From: Saccharospirillum alexandrii | GTDB lineage: Bacteria > Pseudomonadota > Gammaproteobacteria > Pseudomonadales > Natronospirillaceae | Direction of reading: 5' to 3' | Assembly: GCF_004000275.1 (NCBI RefSeq) | Contig: NZ_RCIP01000007.1 | Span: forward strand, 41,143-105,142 | Length of the DNA: 64,000 nt | Shown here: piece after piece, positions 16,624 to 25,576 of the stretch | Layout: each line of letters begins with the position of its first letter | How positions within the stretch are numbered: the first letter of the stretch is position 1 | Position numbers and translations under genes: made by a program | Notes under the pieces: generated by a model | What the model was told of the DNA's origin: nothing | Database searches by the model: none | The model's input: only the letters and a program-made list of their open reading frames with translations

Positions 16624-17652
16624 TCAGTTTTCATCGGCTTCACCATACTCCTGAATCAGCCAGCGATAGTTGTCAACTTGCTGTTCAAAGTAGGACTGCA
16701 ACCGGGGCTCATCCCAGAAGGTGATGGGCAGGCGAACCCGTTCGGTGGCTTGAATAAACCGGGGGTCTTGCGTTGCTTTGGACAGGGCGGCGGACAGAAC
16801 ACTGACCTGGTCGTCCGGCGTATCGGCGGGTACCACCACCACCCGTGGGTTCTGCATCGACACATCGTAGCCGAGCTCGCCGATGGCGGGCGCGTTGGGG
16901 TAGCCAATCAGTCGTTCATTAACGAGACCCATCAACACGACCATTTCACCCGATTCGGTGTACTGGGTGTGCGTTCCGCCACTGAACGCAAAGTCAACGT
17001 CGCCCGCCAGTACCATGGGTGCCATACCAGCCCCTCCCGTGGTGGGCACGATACGCAATGGGATGCCCTCTCGACGGGAGATCATATTGATGACAAAGCG
17101 ATCCTGTGAAGTCTGGGAGGCGACCGTCAGTTCGTCTTTCCCGCGGGCGTAGTCAAGTAACTCTGCCCAGGTGCGATATGGCTTGTTACCACCGGTGACC
17201 AGCGCCGACTGATCCAGTGCCAGTGCCGACACATAGCGAAAACTGTTCAGATCGAAGGAAGCGTCGGTTACTAGAGGGGTAAAGGTATAGGGTAGGGATG
17301 AGCCAAACATCATCAGGTAACCCTGGTCGGTACTGCTCGCCACCAGGGCGGCTGCAACACCACCGCCAGCACCTGGCAGGTAGAGTCGCTCTACCGGTTG
17401 TCCAAGCTCGTCTTCCAGCACCTCAGCCAGGGCCTGTGCCTGAATGTCGGTGCTGCCGCCCTGGTTGAAACCAATGACCATGGTGAGTGGGCGGTTGGGG
17501 AAGTCGCCTGCGCTGACACCCGGCAATACGCAGAGGATCAGCAGGCTGATGATCAGGCTCTGGGCCGCTGGCATCAGATCGTTGAAGAGATGGGAGAGTG
17601 TTCGGCGTCTGTCTGGAGATACCCGGGTGTGATTAGAATCGAGCTCACTCAT
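16624..17652 (-). CDS. TTT-family (Bug) periplasmic solute-binding protein, orphan
   Basis: 342 residues. A hydrophobic signal segment (about residues 29-48, SLIISLLILCVLPGVSAG) is followed by the mature start DFPNRPLTMVIGF and the GGSTDIQAQALAE motif of tripartite tricarboxylate transporter binding proteins, which usually bind carboxylates. The LYLPGAGGGVAAALVA segment belongs to the ligand loop. No TctA or TctB membrane gene is near, so it is an orphan. It lies immediately upstream of a c-di-GMP receptor gene in the same direction, which suggests it could present ligand to that receptor. Confidence 0.9.
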   Translation of the reverse strand: MSELDSNHTRVSPDRRRTLSHLFNDLMPAAQSLIISLLILCVLPGVSAGDFPNRPLTMVIGFNQGGSTDIQAQALAEVLEDELGQPVERLYLPGAGGGVAAALVASSTDQGYLMMFGSSLPYTFTPLVTDASFDLNSFRYVSALALDQSALVTGGNKPYRTWAELLDYARGKDELTVASQTSQDRFVINMISRREGIPLRIVPTTGGAGMAPMVLAGDVDFAFSGGTHTQYTESGEMVVLMGLVNERLIGYPNAPAIGELGYDVSMQNPRVVVVPADTPDDQVSVLSAALSKATQDPRFIQATERVRLPITFWDEPRLQSYFEQQVDNYRWLIQEYGEADEN

Positions 17653-17751
17653 ACATCAATCCCCGTCTATCCCTGAGTCGTGTCGGGTACATCCCGACTC
17701 AGTCAGTTTAGGAGTGAGCCCTGTGTTTGTCTAGCCTCGGGTACGGGGCTG

Positions 17752-18987
17752 CTAGCCGAAAGCAGCACCCAGATCCCACATGGGCAAAAACACGCCCAGG
17801 GCCAGCACCAGCACCATTATGCCCATAAACAGCAACAAGATCGGTTCAATCGCCTCGGCCAGTCGTTTCAGATCGTATTCGACTTCCTGGTCGTAAAAAT
17901 CGGCGATGTCGACCAGTAAACCACCGACATTGCCGGTTTCTTCGCCAACGGCGATCATTTGCAGAATCAACGGATTGAACAAACCGCTGGCCGAGGCCGT
18001 AGACTGCAATGATTCACCCCGTTCAATACCCGACATCATGCCTTCAATGCCCTTGCCAATGTACTTGTTGCCGACGGTCCGGCTGGCCACGCTCAGTGCC
18101 TGCAGCAGCGGCACCCCGGCCTCTAGCATCATGGCGAAGGGGCGGGCAAACCGGCCCAGTGCAATGCGTTCATAAATACCGCCCATCAGCGGAAACCGCA
18201 GTATCTGACGGTCCCATGCCAGCGCCCCCTGAGGTGTCTTTTTCCAGCGTTTGAAGGCGTATACCCCGAGTACAACCAGACCCAGCAAGTAGGGCCAGGT
18301 GCTGATCATGATGTCGGAGCTGGTGATCAGGATGCGGGTTGGCAGGGGCAGGTCAGCGCCCAGTTTGGCGAACACGCCAGCGAAGGCCGGAATCACCATA
18401 AAGTTGATGACCAGCATCGCCAGGGAGATGGCGGCAACGACAATGATGGGGTACCGGGTTGCCGAGGCGATGCGTTTCCGTGTGTCTTTTTCCAGTTCCA
18501 GGTGGCTGACCAGTTGTTGAAAGGCGGTATCGAGCCGGCCGGTGGATTCGCCCATGCGAATCATCGCGATGAACAGGTCGTTGAATACGTCCGGGTGGCT
18601 ACGAAACGCCGTCGACAGAGGAGAGCCCTGAGTGAGAATGCGCGCCACATCGCCGAGCACGTCGCCCAGGCGTGGTGACCGGGTGGCATCGGCGAGGCCG
18701 TTGATGGCCCGCATCAGCGGAATCCCCGAACGCGACAGTGCGTACATCTGACGGCAAAACATGATCAGTTCGTCGATGCTGACTTTGGCCTTGCGCTGGG
18801 TATAGCGACCGAGGAGGGCCGACACATCAATGTTTCGGGACGAGGGTTTTGCCACCGGTTCGATGCGGGTGGCGATGATGCTCTGGCGTTTCAGCAATTG
18901 CAGCAGGGCGCTTTGTGACGCAGCCTCCAATTGCCCCTCCACCTGACGCCCCTCCGCGTTGCGGCCCTGGTAAAAATACTCAGCCAT
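17752..18987 (-). CDS. mshG: MshG, type IV pilus inner-membrane platform protein
   Basis: 411 residues. A GspF/PilC-family protein with two similar cytoplasmic four-helix domains (about 65-190 and 270-390) joined by membrane helices. The typical FCRQMYALSRSGIPLM and FARPFAMMLEAGVPLLQAL segments begin the two halves. It anchors the extension motor under the pilus. I chose MAEYFYQG at 18987; an ATG at 19005 would add six residues. Its start overlaps the end of mshE by 8 bp. It is the last gene of the msh block: the next gene downstream is unrelated, and mshF and the pilin genes do not follow. Confidence 0.93.
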   Translation of the reverse strand: MAEYFYQGRNAEGRQVEGQLEAASQSALLQLLKRQSIIATRIEPVAKPSSRNIDVSALLGRYTQRKAKVSIDELIMFCRQMYALSRSGIPLMRAINGLADATRSPRLGDVLGDVARILTQGSPLSTAFRSHPDVFNDLFIAMIRMGESTGRLDTAFQQLVSHLELEKDTRKRIASATRYPIIVVAAISLAMLVINFMVIPAFAGVFAKLGADLPLPTRILITSSDIMISTWPYLLGLVVLGVYAFKRWKKTPQGALAWDRQILRFPLMGGIYERIALGRFARPFAMMLEAGVPLLQALSVASRTVGNKYIGKGIEGMMSGIERGESLQSTASASGLFNPLILQMIAVGEETGNVGGLLVDIADFYDQEVEYDLKRLAEAIEPILLLFMGIMVLVLALGVFLPMWDLGAAFG

Positions 18988-20731
18988 GGTCGGCCACCAG
19001 ATCATTCAGATCGATGGTGATCTTGAACACTTCAGACAGATCTGTGATGCCTTCTACCGCGTACTCAAGCGCCCATTCCTCCATGGGTTTGAACTGAGCG
19101 TTGGCGCGTGCCGCGGCGACAAAGGCATTGTGATCCTGATCGCGCAGTGCAATCAGCATGGCCTCGTCCAGCTCCAGCCACTCGTAAACACCGACTCGCC
19201 CCCGGTAACCCGTATTGTTGCAGTGATAACAGCCGGTTCCCCGGTAGAAGGTCTGTTGCGAGAAACGGCCATCCGCCAGATTGTTGAGCCAGAGTTGCTC
19301 GCGGACTTCCGGCTGGTAGGGCTGGCGACATTCTTCACAGACCTTGCGCAGCAACCGCTGCGCCATGATGCCGCGCAGGGCCGATGCCACCAGATAGGAT
19401 TCAACGCCCATATCGGCCAGGCGCATGGCGCTGGAGACGGCATCGTTGGTGTGCAGGGTGCTCATCACCAGGTGGCCGGTCAGGGCCGCTCTGACGCCGA
19501 TAGAGACCGTTTCCTGGTCGCGCATTTCGCCGACCAGGATGACATCCGGGTCCTGGCGCAGGGCCGACCGTAGAATGCTGGCAAAATCGAGGTTGATGCG
19601 CGGGTTTACCTGCACCTGGTTAATGCGCGACATGCGGTATTCGATCGGGTCTTCGGCGGTGATGATCTTCCGGTTGGGCTGGTTCAGCAAATTCAGCGCG
19701 GAATACAGCGTGGTGGTTTTACCGCTGCCGGTTGGGCCGGTGACCAGAATCAAACCGTGGGGCCGTTCGACCATCAGTTCGAATCGCCGGCGAATGGCTT
19801 CGGGCATGCCCAGCGCTTCGAGCGATTGCAGACCGGACGACTGGTCGAGTAAACGCATCACCACCGACTCGCCATACTGCACCGGCATGGTGGACAGGCG
19901 CACGTCGATTGATTTGCTGTTAACGCGAATGTTGAAGCGACCGTCCTGTGGCATGCGTCGCTCGGAAATGTCGAGGTTTGACATGATTTTAAGCCGCATC
20001 ACCAGTGCCGAGGCAACCCGCTTTTCCTTGATAACCTGTTCCTGCAGCACACCATCGACGCGCATGCGAATGCGAAACACCGACTCATCGGGTTCAATGT
20101 GCACGTCGGAGGCGTTAACCGCGACGGCGTCTTCAAGCAAACTTTGCAGCAATCGTACGACCGGCGCGTCTTGCAGGTCGCTGTCGTCGGCCAGGTTGGC
20201 CAGGTCGAAATCACTTTCGCGCAGTTCACCTTCCAGTTCGACTGCGATGGATTCGATTTCGCCGGTACGCCGATACACCGAATCCAGAGTGGCCAGCAGC
20301 TCGGCTTCGCGCACGATGGCGGGTTTGACGTTCTTCTTCAGCCGTTTTTCGACTTCATCGATGGCCATCAGGTCCAGCGGGTCGGCCATACCCAATAACA
20401 AGCCGTCGGCGTTGTCGGCGAGCAGCAGGCAACGAAAGCGCCGTGCCACTGACTCGTCCAGCCGCTGCATCACATCCTGCTTGAGCTGGAACTGGCGCAT
20501 TTCGATGAAGGGAATATCCAGGTGCTTCGACAAGGTAGTGAGCAGTTTGTTTTCCGGGACCAGCCCCATGTCGACCAGCACGCGGCCAATTTTCTTGCCC
20601 GTGTGCTTTTGTTCCTGCAGCGCCAGACCAAGCTGACCCTCTGAGATCAGTCCGGCCTCGACCAGCAGGTCACCGAGTCGAATTTTCTTGCGGCTTTGTG
20701 GTGTGGTGTCCAGGGTTCGGGATTCAGTCAT
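18980..20731 (-). CDS. mshE: MshE, pilus extension ATPase with c-di-GMP-binding MshEN domain
   Basis: 583 residues. The N-terminus carries an MshEN motif of exactly 24 residues, R18 to Q41 (RLGDLLVEAGL then ISEGQLGLALQEQ), and a second copy, K47 to H70, in which the usual final Gln is His. This domain binds c-di-GMP in Vibrio MshE. The ATPase core has Walker A GPTGSGKT (332-339), Asp box, Walker B LVGEMRDQET and a four-Cys zinc site (CEEC and CYHC). It drives pilus extension. Its ATG directly follows the TAA of the upstream TPR gene, so translation is probably coupled. Confidence 0.95.
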   Translation of the reverse strand: MTESRTLDTTPQSRKKIRLGDLLVEAGLISEGQLGLALQEQKHTGKKIGRVLVDMGLVPENKLLTTLSKHLDIPFIEMRQFQLKQDVMQRLDESVARRFRCLLLADNADGLLLGMADPLDLMAIDEVEKRLKKNVKPAIVREAELLATLDSVYRRTGEIESIAVELEGELRESDFDLANLADDSDLQDAPVVRLLQSLLEDAVAVNASDVHIEPDESVFRIRMRVDGVLQEQVIKEKRVASALVMRLKIMSNLDISERRMPQDGRFNIRVNSKSIDVRLSTMPVQYGESVVMRLLDQSSGLQSLEALGMPEAIRRRFELMVERPHGLILVTGPTGSGKTTTLYSALNLLNQPNRKIITAEDPIEYRMSRINQVQVNPRINLDFASILRSALRQDPDVILVGEMRDQETVSIGVRAALTGHLVMSTLHTNDAVSSAMRLADMGVESYLVASALRGIMAQRLLRKVCEECRQPYQPEVREQLWLNNLADGRFSQQTFYRGTGCYHCNNTGYRGRVGVYEWLELDEAMLIALRDQDHNAFVAAARANAQFKPMEEWALEYAVEGITDLSEVFKITIDLNDLVADHG

Positions 20732-21565
20732 TTATCCAGCCAGTATCGATGAGCGTTGTTGAGCGAATTGCTGCAATTCGGGATCGGTGTTCAGTGCGAG
20801 AAACGTCTGATAGTTCTGTTTGGCGTCCATGCTCAGCCGGGCCCGCTCCAGCGACAAGGCCAGTTGCATGTGCCAAATGGGTTTCACCCGGGGCAGACAG
20901 GCGAGTTTCTGAAAATGATTGATGGCCAGCAAGTGTTTACCCAGTGCCTGTTCGGCGATGGCCATGTATTCCACCAGCGGAAACACCGTCGGGTTAAGCT
21001 TGAGACCGGCCTGACAGCACTGAATGGCGTCTTTAAAATGCTGGCATCGGCAATAGTGCCAGGCCAGCAAAACGAAGATGCGCATGGATTTCGGAAATTC
21101 CTCCTGTGCATCAATCATGAACATTTCGGCTTCCTGAACCTGGTTCATCCGGGCCAGTTCATAGGCCATGTCGGTTACCTGTTTTTCATCGGTACTGGTA
21201 TCGCGAAACGACTTCAGGTTGGGCGTTGGTATGGGCAGGTTGACGCCAATGTCGATCAGCTCGATCTGGTCGACCGGCACATCGTCTTCGCTGATCCGAT
21301 AGCGGGTAGAGTGGGCCTTGGGTTTGATAACCTTGTGGCGCCGGCGTGCTTCGGCCAGGCGGCGCAGCACTGAATCGGCTTTAGGAAAAAGGTCGTACTG
21401 CAGAGCAATTTCCATAATGCCGGAAAGTTTGATCAGCCCGGCCAGAATGAGCCTTCTGCCCAGTTCCCGTTCATCGTCTTCTTTGTCCAGGGCGAGGTAG
21501 TGTTGCTCCAGAGCCTCGGGATTCAGATTTGAATGGTCTTTTAACAGTTCATACAACCGGTTCAT
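20732..21565 (-). CDS. TPR protein inserted between mshN and mshE
   Basis: 277 residues, soluble, without signal peptide or membrane helix. The N-terminal 100 residues are charged and helical; the C-terminal half (about 125-277) has tetratricopeptide-like helical pairs (for example AWHYCRCQHFKDAIQCCQAG). It sits 6 bp from mshN and ends exactly at the mshE ATG, so it is co-translated with the assembly genes. The Vibrio msh order as I know it runs mshN-mshE-mshG, without this gene. A cytoplasmic adaptor for the motor is possible, but no function is established. Confidence 0.85.
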   Translation of the reverse strand: MNRLYELLKDHSNLNPEALEQHYLALDKEDDERELGRRLILAGLIKLSGIMEIALQYDLFPKADSVLRRLAEARRRHKVIKPKAHSTRYRISEDDVPVDQIELIDIGVNLPIPTPNLKSFRDTSTDEKQVTDMAYELARMNQVQEAEMFMIDAQEEFPKSMRIFVLLAWHYCRCQHFKDAIQCCQAGLKLNPTVFPLVEYMAIAEQALGKHLLAINHFQKLACLPRVKPIWHMQLALSLERARLSMDAKQNYQTFLALNTDPELQQFAQQRSSILAG

Positions 21566-21571
21566 GTTGTG

Positions 21572-22687
21572 TTACCCCGCCAGCGCCCGATAACGCTCTG
21601 TCGCAAAAGCCGTGAGCCGTGCGTTATGTGCGGAAAACTGCTCCAGATAAGTTTGGTACAGAAGCCGGGCTTCCGCCAGCCTGCCGCTGTTTTCCAGGTT
21701 GATGGCCCAGTGCAGCCACCACTGTGGGTTGCTGGCTTCTTCCCGTGTCAGGGCTTCGAATACCCGCGCCGCGTCCGCATAGCGCCCGCTTTGCTCCAGA
21801 ATGAGGCCACGCAGGCCGAGGGCCTCGTTGCTCTGCAAGCCGATCAGCAAAGCTTCGGCCTGTTCCGCACCCCCCTGGTTCAAATACAGTTTGGCCAGCC
21901 AGATGCGTGGTTCTTCCAATTGCGGCTCGCGGTTGATCCAGGCACGCAGCCGTTGTTGAGCCTGCTCCAGATTCCCCTGCCCAATAGCCGTTTGCACAGC
22001 CTGGCGTGCGCTGGCGTGCTGGGGGACCGCTGTGGCCACGCTGCTGGCCGACTGCGCGGTCGTCGCTCCCGGTCTGGCCCTGGCAGTACCTGCGGGGTCA
22101 GTCGGGGTATCGGCTGGTTCAGGTAAAGCTTCAGTTTTGGCCGGTGTTGGAGCGGGAGACGGGGGACGCGCAGCCGGCGGGTCGACGGCCATCGGCCCGG
22201 GCGTTGGCTGGCTGACCGTTGCCTCGGGTTCCTCTACGGTGGCAGGCACCGCAGGGGTGACCCGTGGGCTATCGGCGTTTGTTGTGGCTGGGGCGGGCGC
22301 ACTGTCGGCTTCCGCAGGTTCCGGTGCTGGCTGCGGCTCTGGCGTCTGGTCAGCCGATTGTTGGTTGGACGCTGCTGGCGAGGCCATTGTCGTGGTTTGC
22401 ACCGGCTCAGGCGCAGGCTCAGCCGCAGCCAGCATGGGTGTATTAGCCGGCGCTGCCAGGCTCTCCTCGGAGGGGGCTGCCTGGGCCGGGGCTGGTGGCA
22501 ATAACCCGGGTGTCGAACGCCAATGTGGCCAGGCAAGCACGACCAGTGCCATCAGCAGCGCAACGAGCGTGATGATCCACCAGAACACACCAGCGCGTTT
22601 CGTGCTTCGCTGCAACGGGTTGTAACCGCTGCGTCGGCTCTGGCCCGGTGCAGCCGATTGGTCGAGCGCCTGGTGCATCAGGCTCAT
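21572..22687 (-). CDS. mshN: MshN-like TPR protein
   Basis: 371 residues. A short cytoplasmic head, one membrane helix (about 33-53, FWWIITLVALLMALVVLAWP), a Pro/Ala/Glu-rich periplasmic linker of about 160 residues, and C-terminal TPR repeats (about 225-365). This is the MshN layout. The start overlaps the mshM stop by 4 bp. MshN is thought to help pilus assembly at the envelope; its precise role is not well defined. The low-complexity linker makes this gene's antisense frames look open, but they are not genes. Confidence 0.85.
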   Translation of the reverse strand: MSLMHQALDQSAAPGQSRRSGYNPLQRSTKRAGVFWWIITLVALLMALVVLAWPHWRSTPGLLPPAPAQAAPSEESLAAPANTPMLAAAEPAPEPVQTTTMASPAASNQQSADQTPEPQPAPEPAEADSAPAPATTNADSPRVTPAVPATVEEPEATVSQPTPGPMAVDPPAARPPSPAPTPAKTEALPEPADTPTDPAGTARARPGATTAQSASSVATAVPQHASARQAVQTAIGQGNLEQAQQRLRAWINREPQLEEPRIWLAKLYLNQGGAEQAEALLIGLQSNEALGLRGLILEQSGRYADAARVFEALTREEASNPQWWLHWAINLENSGRLAEARLLYQTYLEQFSAHNARLTAFATERYRALAG

Positions 22688-23598
22688 AGCAGGCTCCAGA
22701 CTGAGACAGCAGCGAGCAGAAGCACGGCGGCCATGGTGGCCAGTGGTGCTACCCGGGCTGTTAGCCGGGGCGTTTCTGGTTTGCTATCGCGCCAGGCCCG
22801 GTCAAAGTCAGCCGGGTTCACCTGACGTCGCTGGTCGGCATAGGCCGATAACAAGGCCTTGTGCGTCAGTACATTGATCATGCGTGGAATCCCGCCCGAG
22901 AGCTGGTGCAGGCGTTTGATGGCCCGGTCGGTGACCAGCGTCGGCCCGTTGTAGCCACTCTGGGTCAGTCGGAAGTCAAGGTACTGGCGAATGGCGGTGC
23001 GCGACAGGGGTTTCAGATAGTGAGCGAAAGTAATGCGTTGACGCAACTGACGGAACCGGTTCTGATCGAGCAATTCATCCAGTTCGGGCTGGCCGAACAG
23101 GATCACCTGCACCAGTTTCTGCCGCTCGGTTTCGAGGTTGGTAATCAGACGCAGGGCTTCGAGCGTAGCCGGGGGGAGAGATTGAGCTTCGTCGACTACG
23201 ATGACCACGCCGCGTTGCTGCTGCGCCAGGTCCAGGATTTTCTGGTTAATGTGTTCCAGCAGGGCGGCGTTGTCGGCTTGCAGCGGCGTCTCCAGCCCCA
23301 GTTCCTGGCCAACAGCGCGGTACAGCCCCACGGGGGAGAGCATGGGGTTGGGGATGTAGACGCTGTGAAAACGCTCGCGCGCGGCCTCGTCGTCACTGAG
23401 GAAACGCAACAGCCGCCGGCACAGAATGGTTTTCCCGGTGCCCACGTCGCCGATGACTTTCAGAAACCCTTCGCCGGTGTCGAGCACGTGTGTCAGCAGT
23501 TGGTAGCACGCCTCATGATCGTCCAGGCGCACAAACAGGGCCGTATCAGGAGACAGGCTGAACGGCGGCTGCTTGAGTCCAAAGTGGGCTTCGTACAT
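22684..23598 (-). CDS. mshM: MshM, ExeA-like AAA ATPase
   Basis: 304 residues. Walker A GDVGTGKT (about 51-58), Walker B VVIVVDEAQ and an AAA lid (GGIPRMINVLTHKAL) are followed by a single C-terminal membrane helix. The N-terminal YEAHFGLKQPPFSLSPD is typical of the ExeA/MshM group. These ATPases help insert or place the secretin in the cell wall. It lies between mshL and mshN with short spacing. Confidence 0.93.
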   Translation of the reverse strand: MYEAHFGLKQPPFSLSPDTALFVRLDDHEACYQLLTHVLDTGEGFLKVIGDVGTGKTILCRRLLRFLSDDEAARERFHSVYIPNPMLSPVGLYRAVGQELGLETPLQADNAALLEHINQKILDLAQQQRGVVIVVDEAQSLPPATLEALRLITNLETERQKLVQVILFGQPELDELLDQNRFRQLRQRITFAHYLKPLSRTAIRQYLDFRLTQSGYNGPTLVTDRAIKRLHQLSGGIPRMINVLTHKALLSAYADQRRQVNPADFDRAWRDSKPETPRLTARVAPLATMAAVLLLAAVSVWSLL

Positions 23599-23613
23599 GG
23601 CCGTTGGCTGCCT

Positions 23614-25233
23614 TTACATCCGGTTCAGGACGCGGTCGAGATCATTACGGGTGGTTTCTTCATCGTAGACCACCGGTTTCAGCAGGATAACCAGTTCGCT
23701 CTTTTCCTGGGATTCGCGGTTCTGACCGAATAGAAAACGCAGGCCGGGCAGTTGCGACAGGCCTGGCAATCCGGTAGCGGACGCCCCTTGACGCTGTGAC
23801 AGCAGACCGCCGATGACAACAATCTGACCGCTGGAGGCGCGGATGATGCTGTCGGTTTCGCGAATGCTGGAAAACGCCAGTGGCAAATCGAACTCGGTTC
23901 CGCCTACGGTAATAACTTTGGTGCGCTCAACCACCTCGGTAACCGAGGGCCGCACGTGCAGAATGACGTTGTTTTCCGCACTGATTTGTGGGGTGACATC
24001 CAGCGCTATGCCAGAGAAGAACGGCGACAGGGTGAATTCAGGAGAGCTGGAACTGGTATCGTCGTCGTCATTGTCGCGTGAGCTGACCTCGGTAACAAAG
24101 TACTCGTCGGTGCCGACTTTAATGACCGCTTTCTGGTTGTTCACGGTTGAGACCCGGGGGCTGGACAGTACCTGAACATCGCCCTGGTTTTGCAGCAGTT
24201 GCAACATGGAATTAAAGTTGCCGTCGCCCACGCTCAGACTGAACACACCACCGATGTCGCCGATGCCGCTGAGTGGGTTGGCACTGAGCCCGGCGCTGGA
24301 GTCGGTACCCACGGCGATCAGGTCGTTGGCAAAGGTGTTCCAGTTAATGCCGGAGCGAAATTCGTTGTTAAGCGTTACCTCAACCACCTTGGCTTCAATC
24401 ACCACCTGGCGTTGCAGGCTCAGTTGCGCATCATCCAGGAAGCCGGCAACGACCTCGTGCTCACGTGGCGTGGCACGAACCACCAACAGCCCGGACTGGG
24501 CATTGACCACGACCTGACGATCTTCCGTCTGATCCAGCAGCCCCATAATGGTCGTTTCCATGCCTTGCCAGAAATCCGCACTGGTTTCGGTTGCGACGCT
24601 GCTGCTTTGGTTGTTGGTGCTGTCCTGCTGGCTGATTTGCCCACCGCTGACCGTGGTGTCGGAACGGCCTGAACGGGCGACGTTCAGGTAGTTGAGACGG
24701 TAGATGCGAGTGGCAATCTGGTTGGGCAGCACGCGGAAACCGTAGTCGGTGCGCTGATAGTCGTATCCATAGATGTCGCGTACGGCTGACATCACTTGAT
24801 CGAGGGTAACGGAGGTCATGTTCAGTGTCAGCGTGCCGGTAATGCCCGGGTCGACCAGAATGTTCACGCCCTGGGTGGTACCGAGATCGGAAAAGAAGCG
24901 GGTTAGCGGTACATCGGTCGCCTGAACATCAAACCGCTGTCGGGTACGGGGCGCCTGACTGAAGTCGAGCAGGTCGCTGCTCAGTTCCGGCGGTGCCGTT
25001 ACCGGGCTGCGTTCCGGTGCAGGCTCGGAAGCCTCACTGAGTTCCTGTTCCAGTACAGACCGGTTGTCGAGTTCCGGTGCCCTGGTCGGTTCCCGGGGCT
25101 CTGACATCGAAGCACAGCCGGCCAGGCCCAGAGCGACGACCAGCGCAGTGACGCGTGCGCTGTAGGCAGCGGCGCTTACCGGGTGTTTGGCAATCCAGTT
25201 AGGAAGCGGGTAGGGCACTGGGTTATTCCTCAT
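23614..25233 (-). CDS. mshL: MshL, outer-membrane secretin lipoprotein
   Basis: 539 residues. A signal segment ends in a lipobox (LGLAGCASM), which predicts a lipid-anchored outer-membrane protein. A secretin/TonB short N-terminal domain (FFSDLGTTQGVNILVDPGI) and N1-type domain precede the C-terminal secretin barrel with VQVLSSPRVSTVNNQKAVIKVG and the terminal VIGGLLSQRQ region. It forms the ring through which the pilus crosses the outer membrane. Its start overlaps the mshK end by 11 bp. Confidence 0.94.
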   Translation of the reverse strand: MRNNPVPYPLPNWIAKHPVSAAAYSARVTALVVALGLAGCASMSEPREPTRAPELDNRSVLEQELSEASEPAPERSPVTAPPELSSDLLDFSQAPRTRQRFDVQATDVPLTRFFSDLGTTQGVNILVDPGITGTLTLNMTSVTLDQVMSAVRDIYGYDYQRTDYGFRVLPNQIATRIYRLNYLNVARSGRSDTTVSGGQISQQDSTNNQSSSVATETSADFWQGMETTIMGLLDQTEDRQVVVNAQSGLLVVRATPREHEVVAGFLDDAQLSLQRQVVIEAKVVEVTLNNEFRSGINWNTFANDLIAVGTDSSAGLSANPLSGIGDIGGVFSLSVGDGNFNSMLQLLQNQGDVQVLSSPRVSTVNNQKAVIKVGTDEYFVTEVSSRDNDDDDTSSSSPEFTLSPFFSGIALDVTPQISAENNVILHVRPSVTEVVERTKVITVGGTEFDLPLAFSSIRETDSIIRASSGQIVVIGGLLSQRQGASATGLPGLSQLPGLRFLFGQNRESQEKSELVILLKPVVYDEETTRNDLDRVLNRM

Positions 25234-25576
25234 CGGTCGGGGTGATGGCCAGGGTGCCGGCCTGCGGTAATGTCAGGGTTCGGGTACGGTTGCCGCGTTG
25301 CAACAGGACCCGGTCGCTGCTGATGGCCATCAGTTGGTATTGGTTAAGGGTGTCGTTAACGGTAAGCCACTGGCCATTGATGACGGCGTAGGCCTGCTGA
25401 TCCAGCCGGTAGATTGAGCTCAGTCTGAAAGTCGGCTCGGGCTCGGGCCGGGGGGCCGGTGCTGACTGTGGCTCGGGCCGGGCGGTGTCCGGGCGCATTG
25501 GGTCGGCCTGGGTGCTGGTGGCGGTGAGCAGCAAGGTGAGGCAGAGCGTTATGAAACCCCTGAATAGACTAGACAT
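25223..25576 (-). CDS. mshK: MshK, small periplasmic pilus assembly protein
   Basis: 117 residues with a signal peptide (about 1-24) and a Pro/Glu-rich stretch before a small beta domain (about 50-115, including YAVINGQWLTVNDTLNQYQL). The size, place between mshJ and mshL, and fold pattern match MshK, which resembles PilP and links the inner-membrane complex to the secretin. Overlaps mshJ and mshL on either side. Confidence 0.85.
   Translation of the reverse strand: MSSLFRGFITLCLTLLLTATSTQADPMRPDTARPEPQSAPAPRPEPEPTFRLSSIYRLDQQAYAVINGQWLTVNDTLNQYQLMAISSDRVLLQRGNRTRTLTLPQAGTLAITPTDEE

Noticed and set aside
19425-20636. 403-codon open frame antisense to mshE
   Set aside because: Serine/arginine-rich shadow of the mshE reading frame; mshE is certain.
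22032-22625. 197-codon Gly/Ala/Ser-rich frame antisense to mshN
   Set aside because: It is the complement of the mshN Pro/Ala-rich linker.
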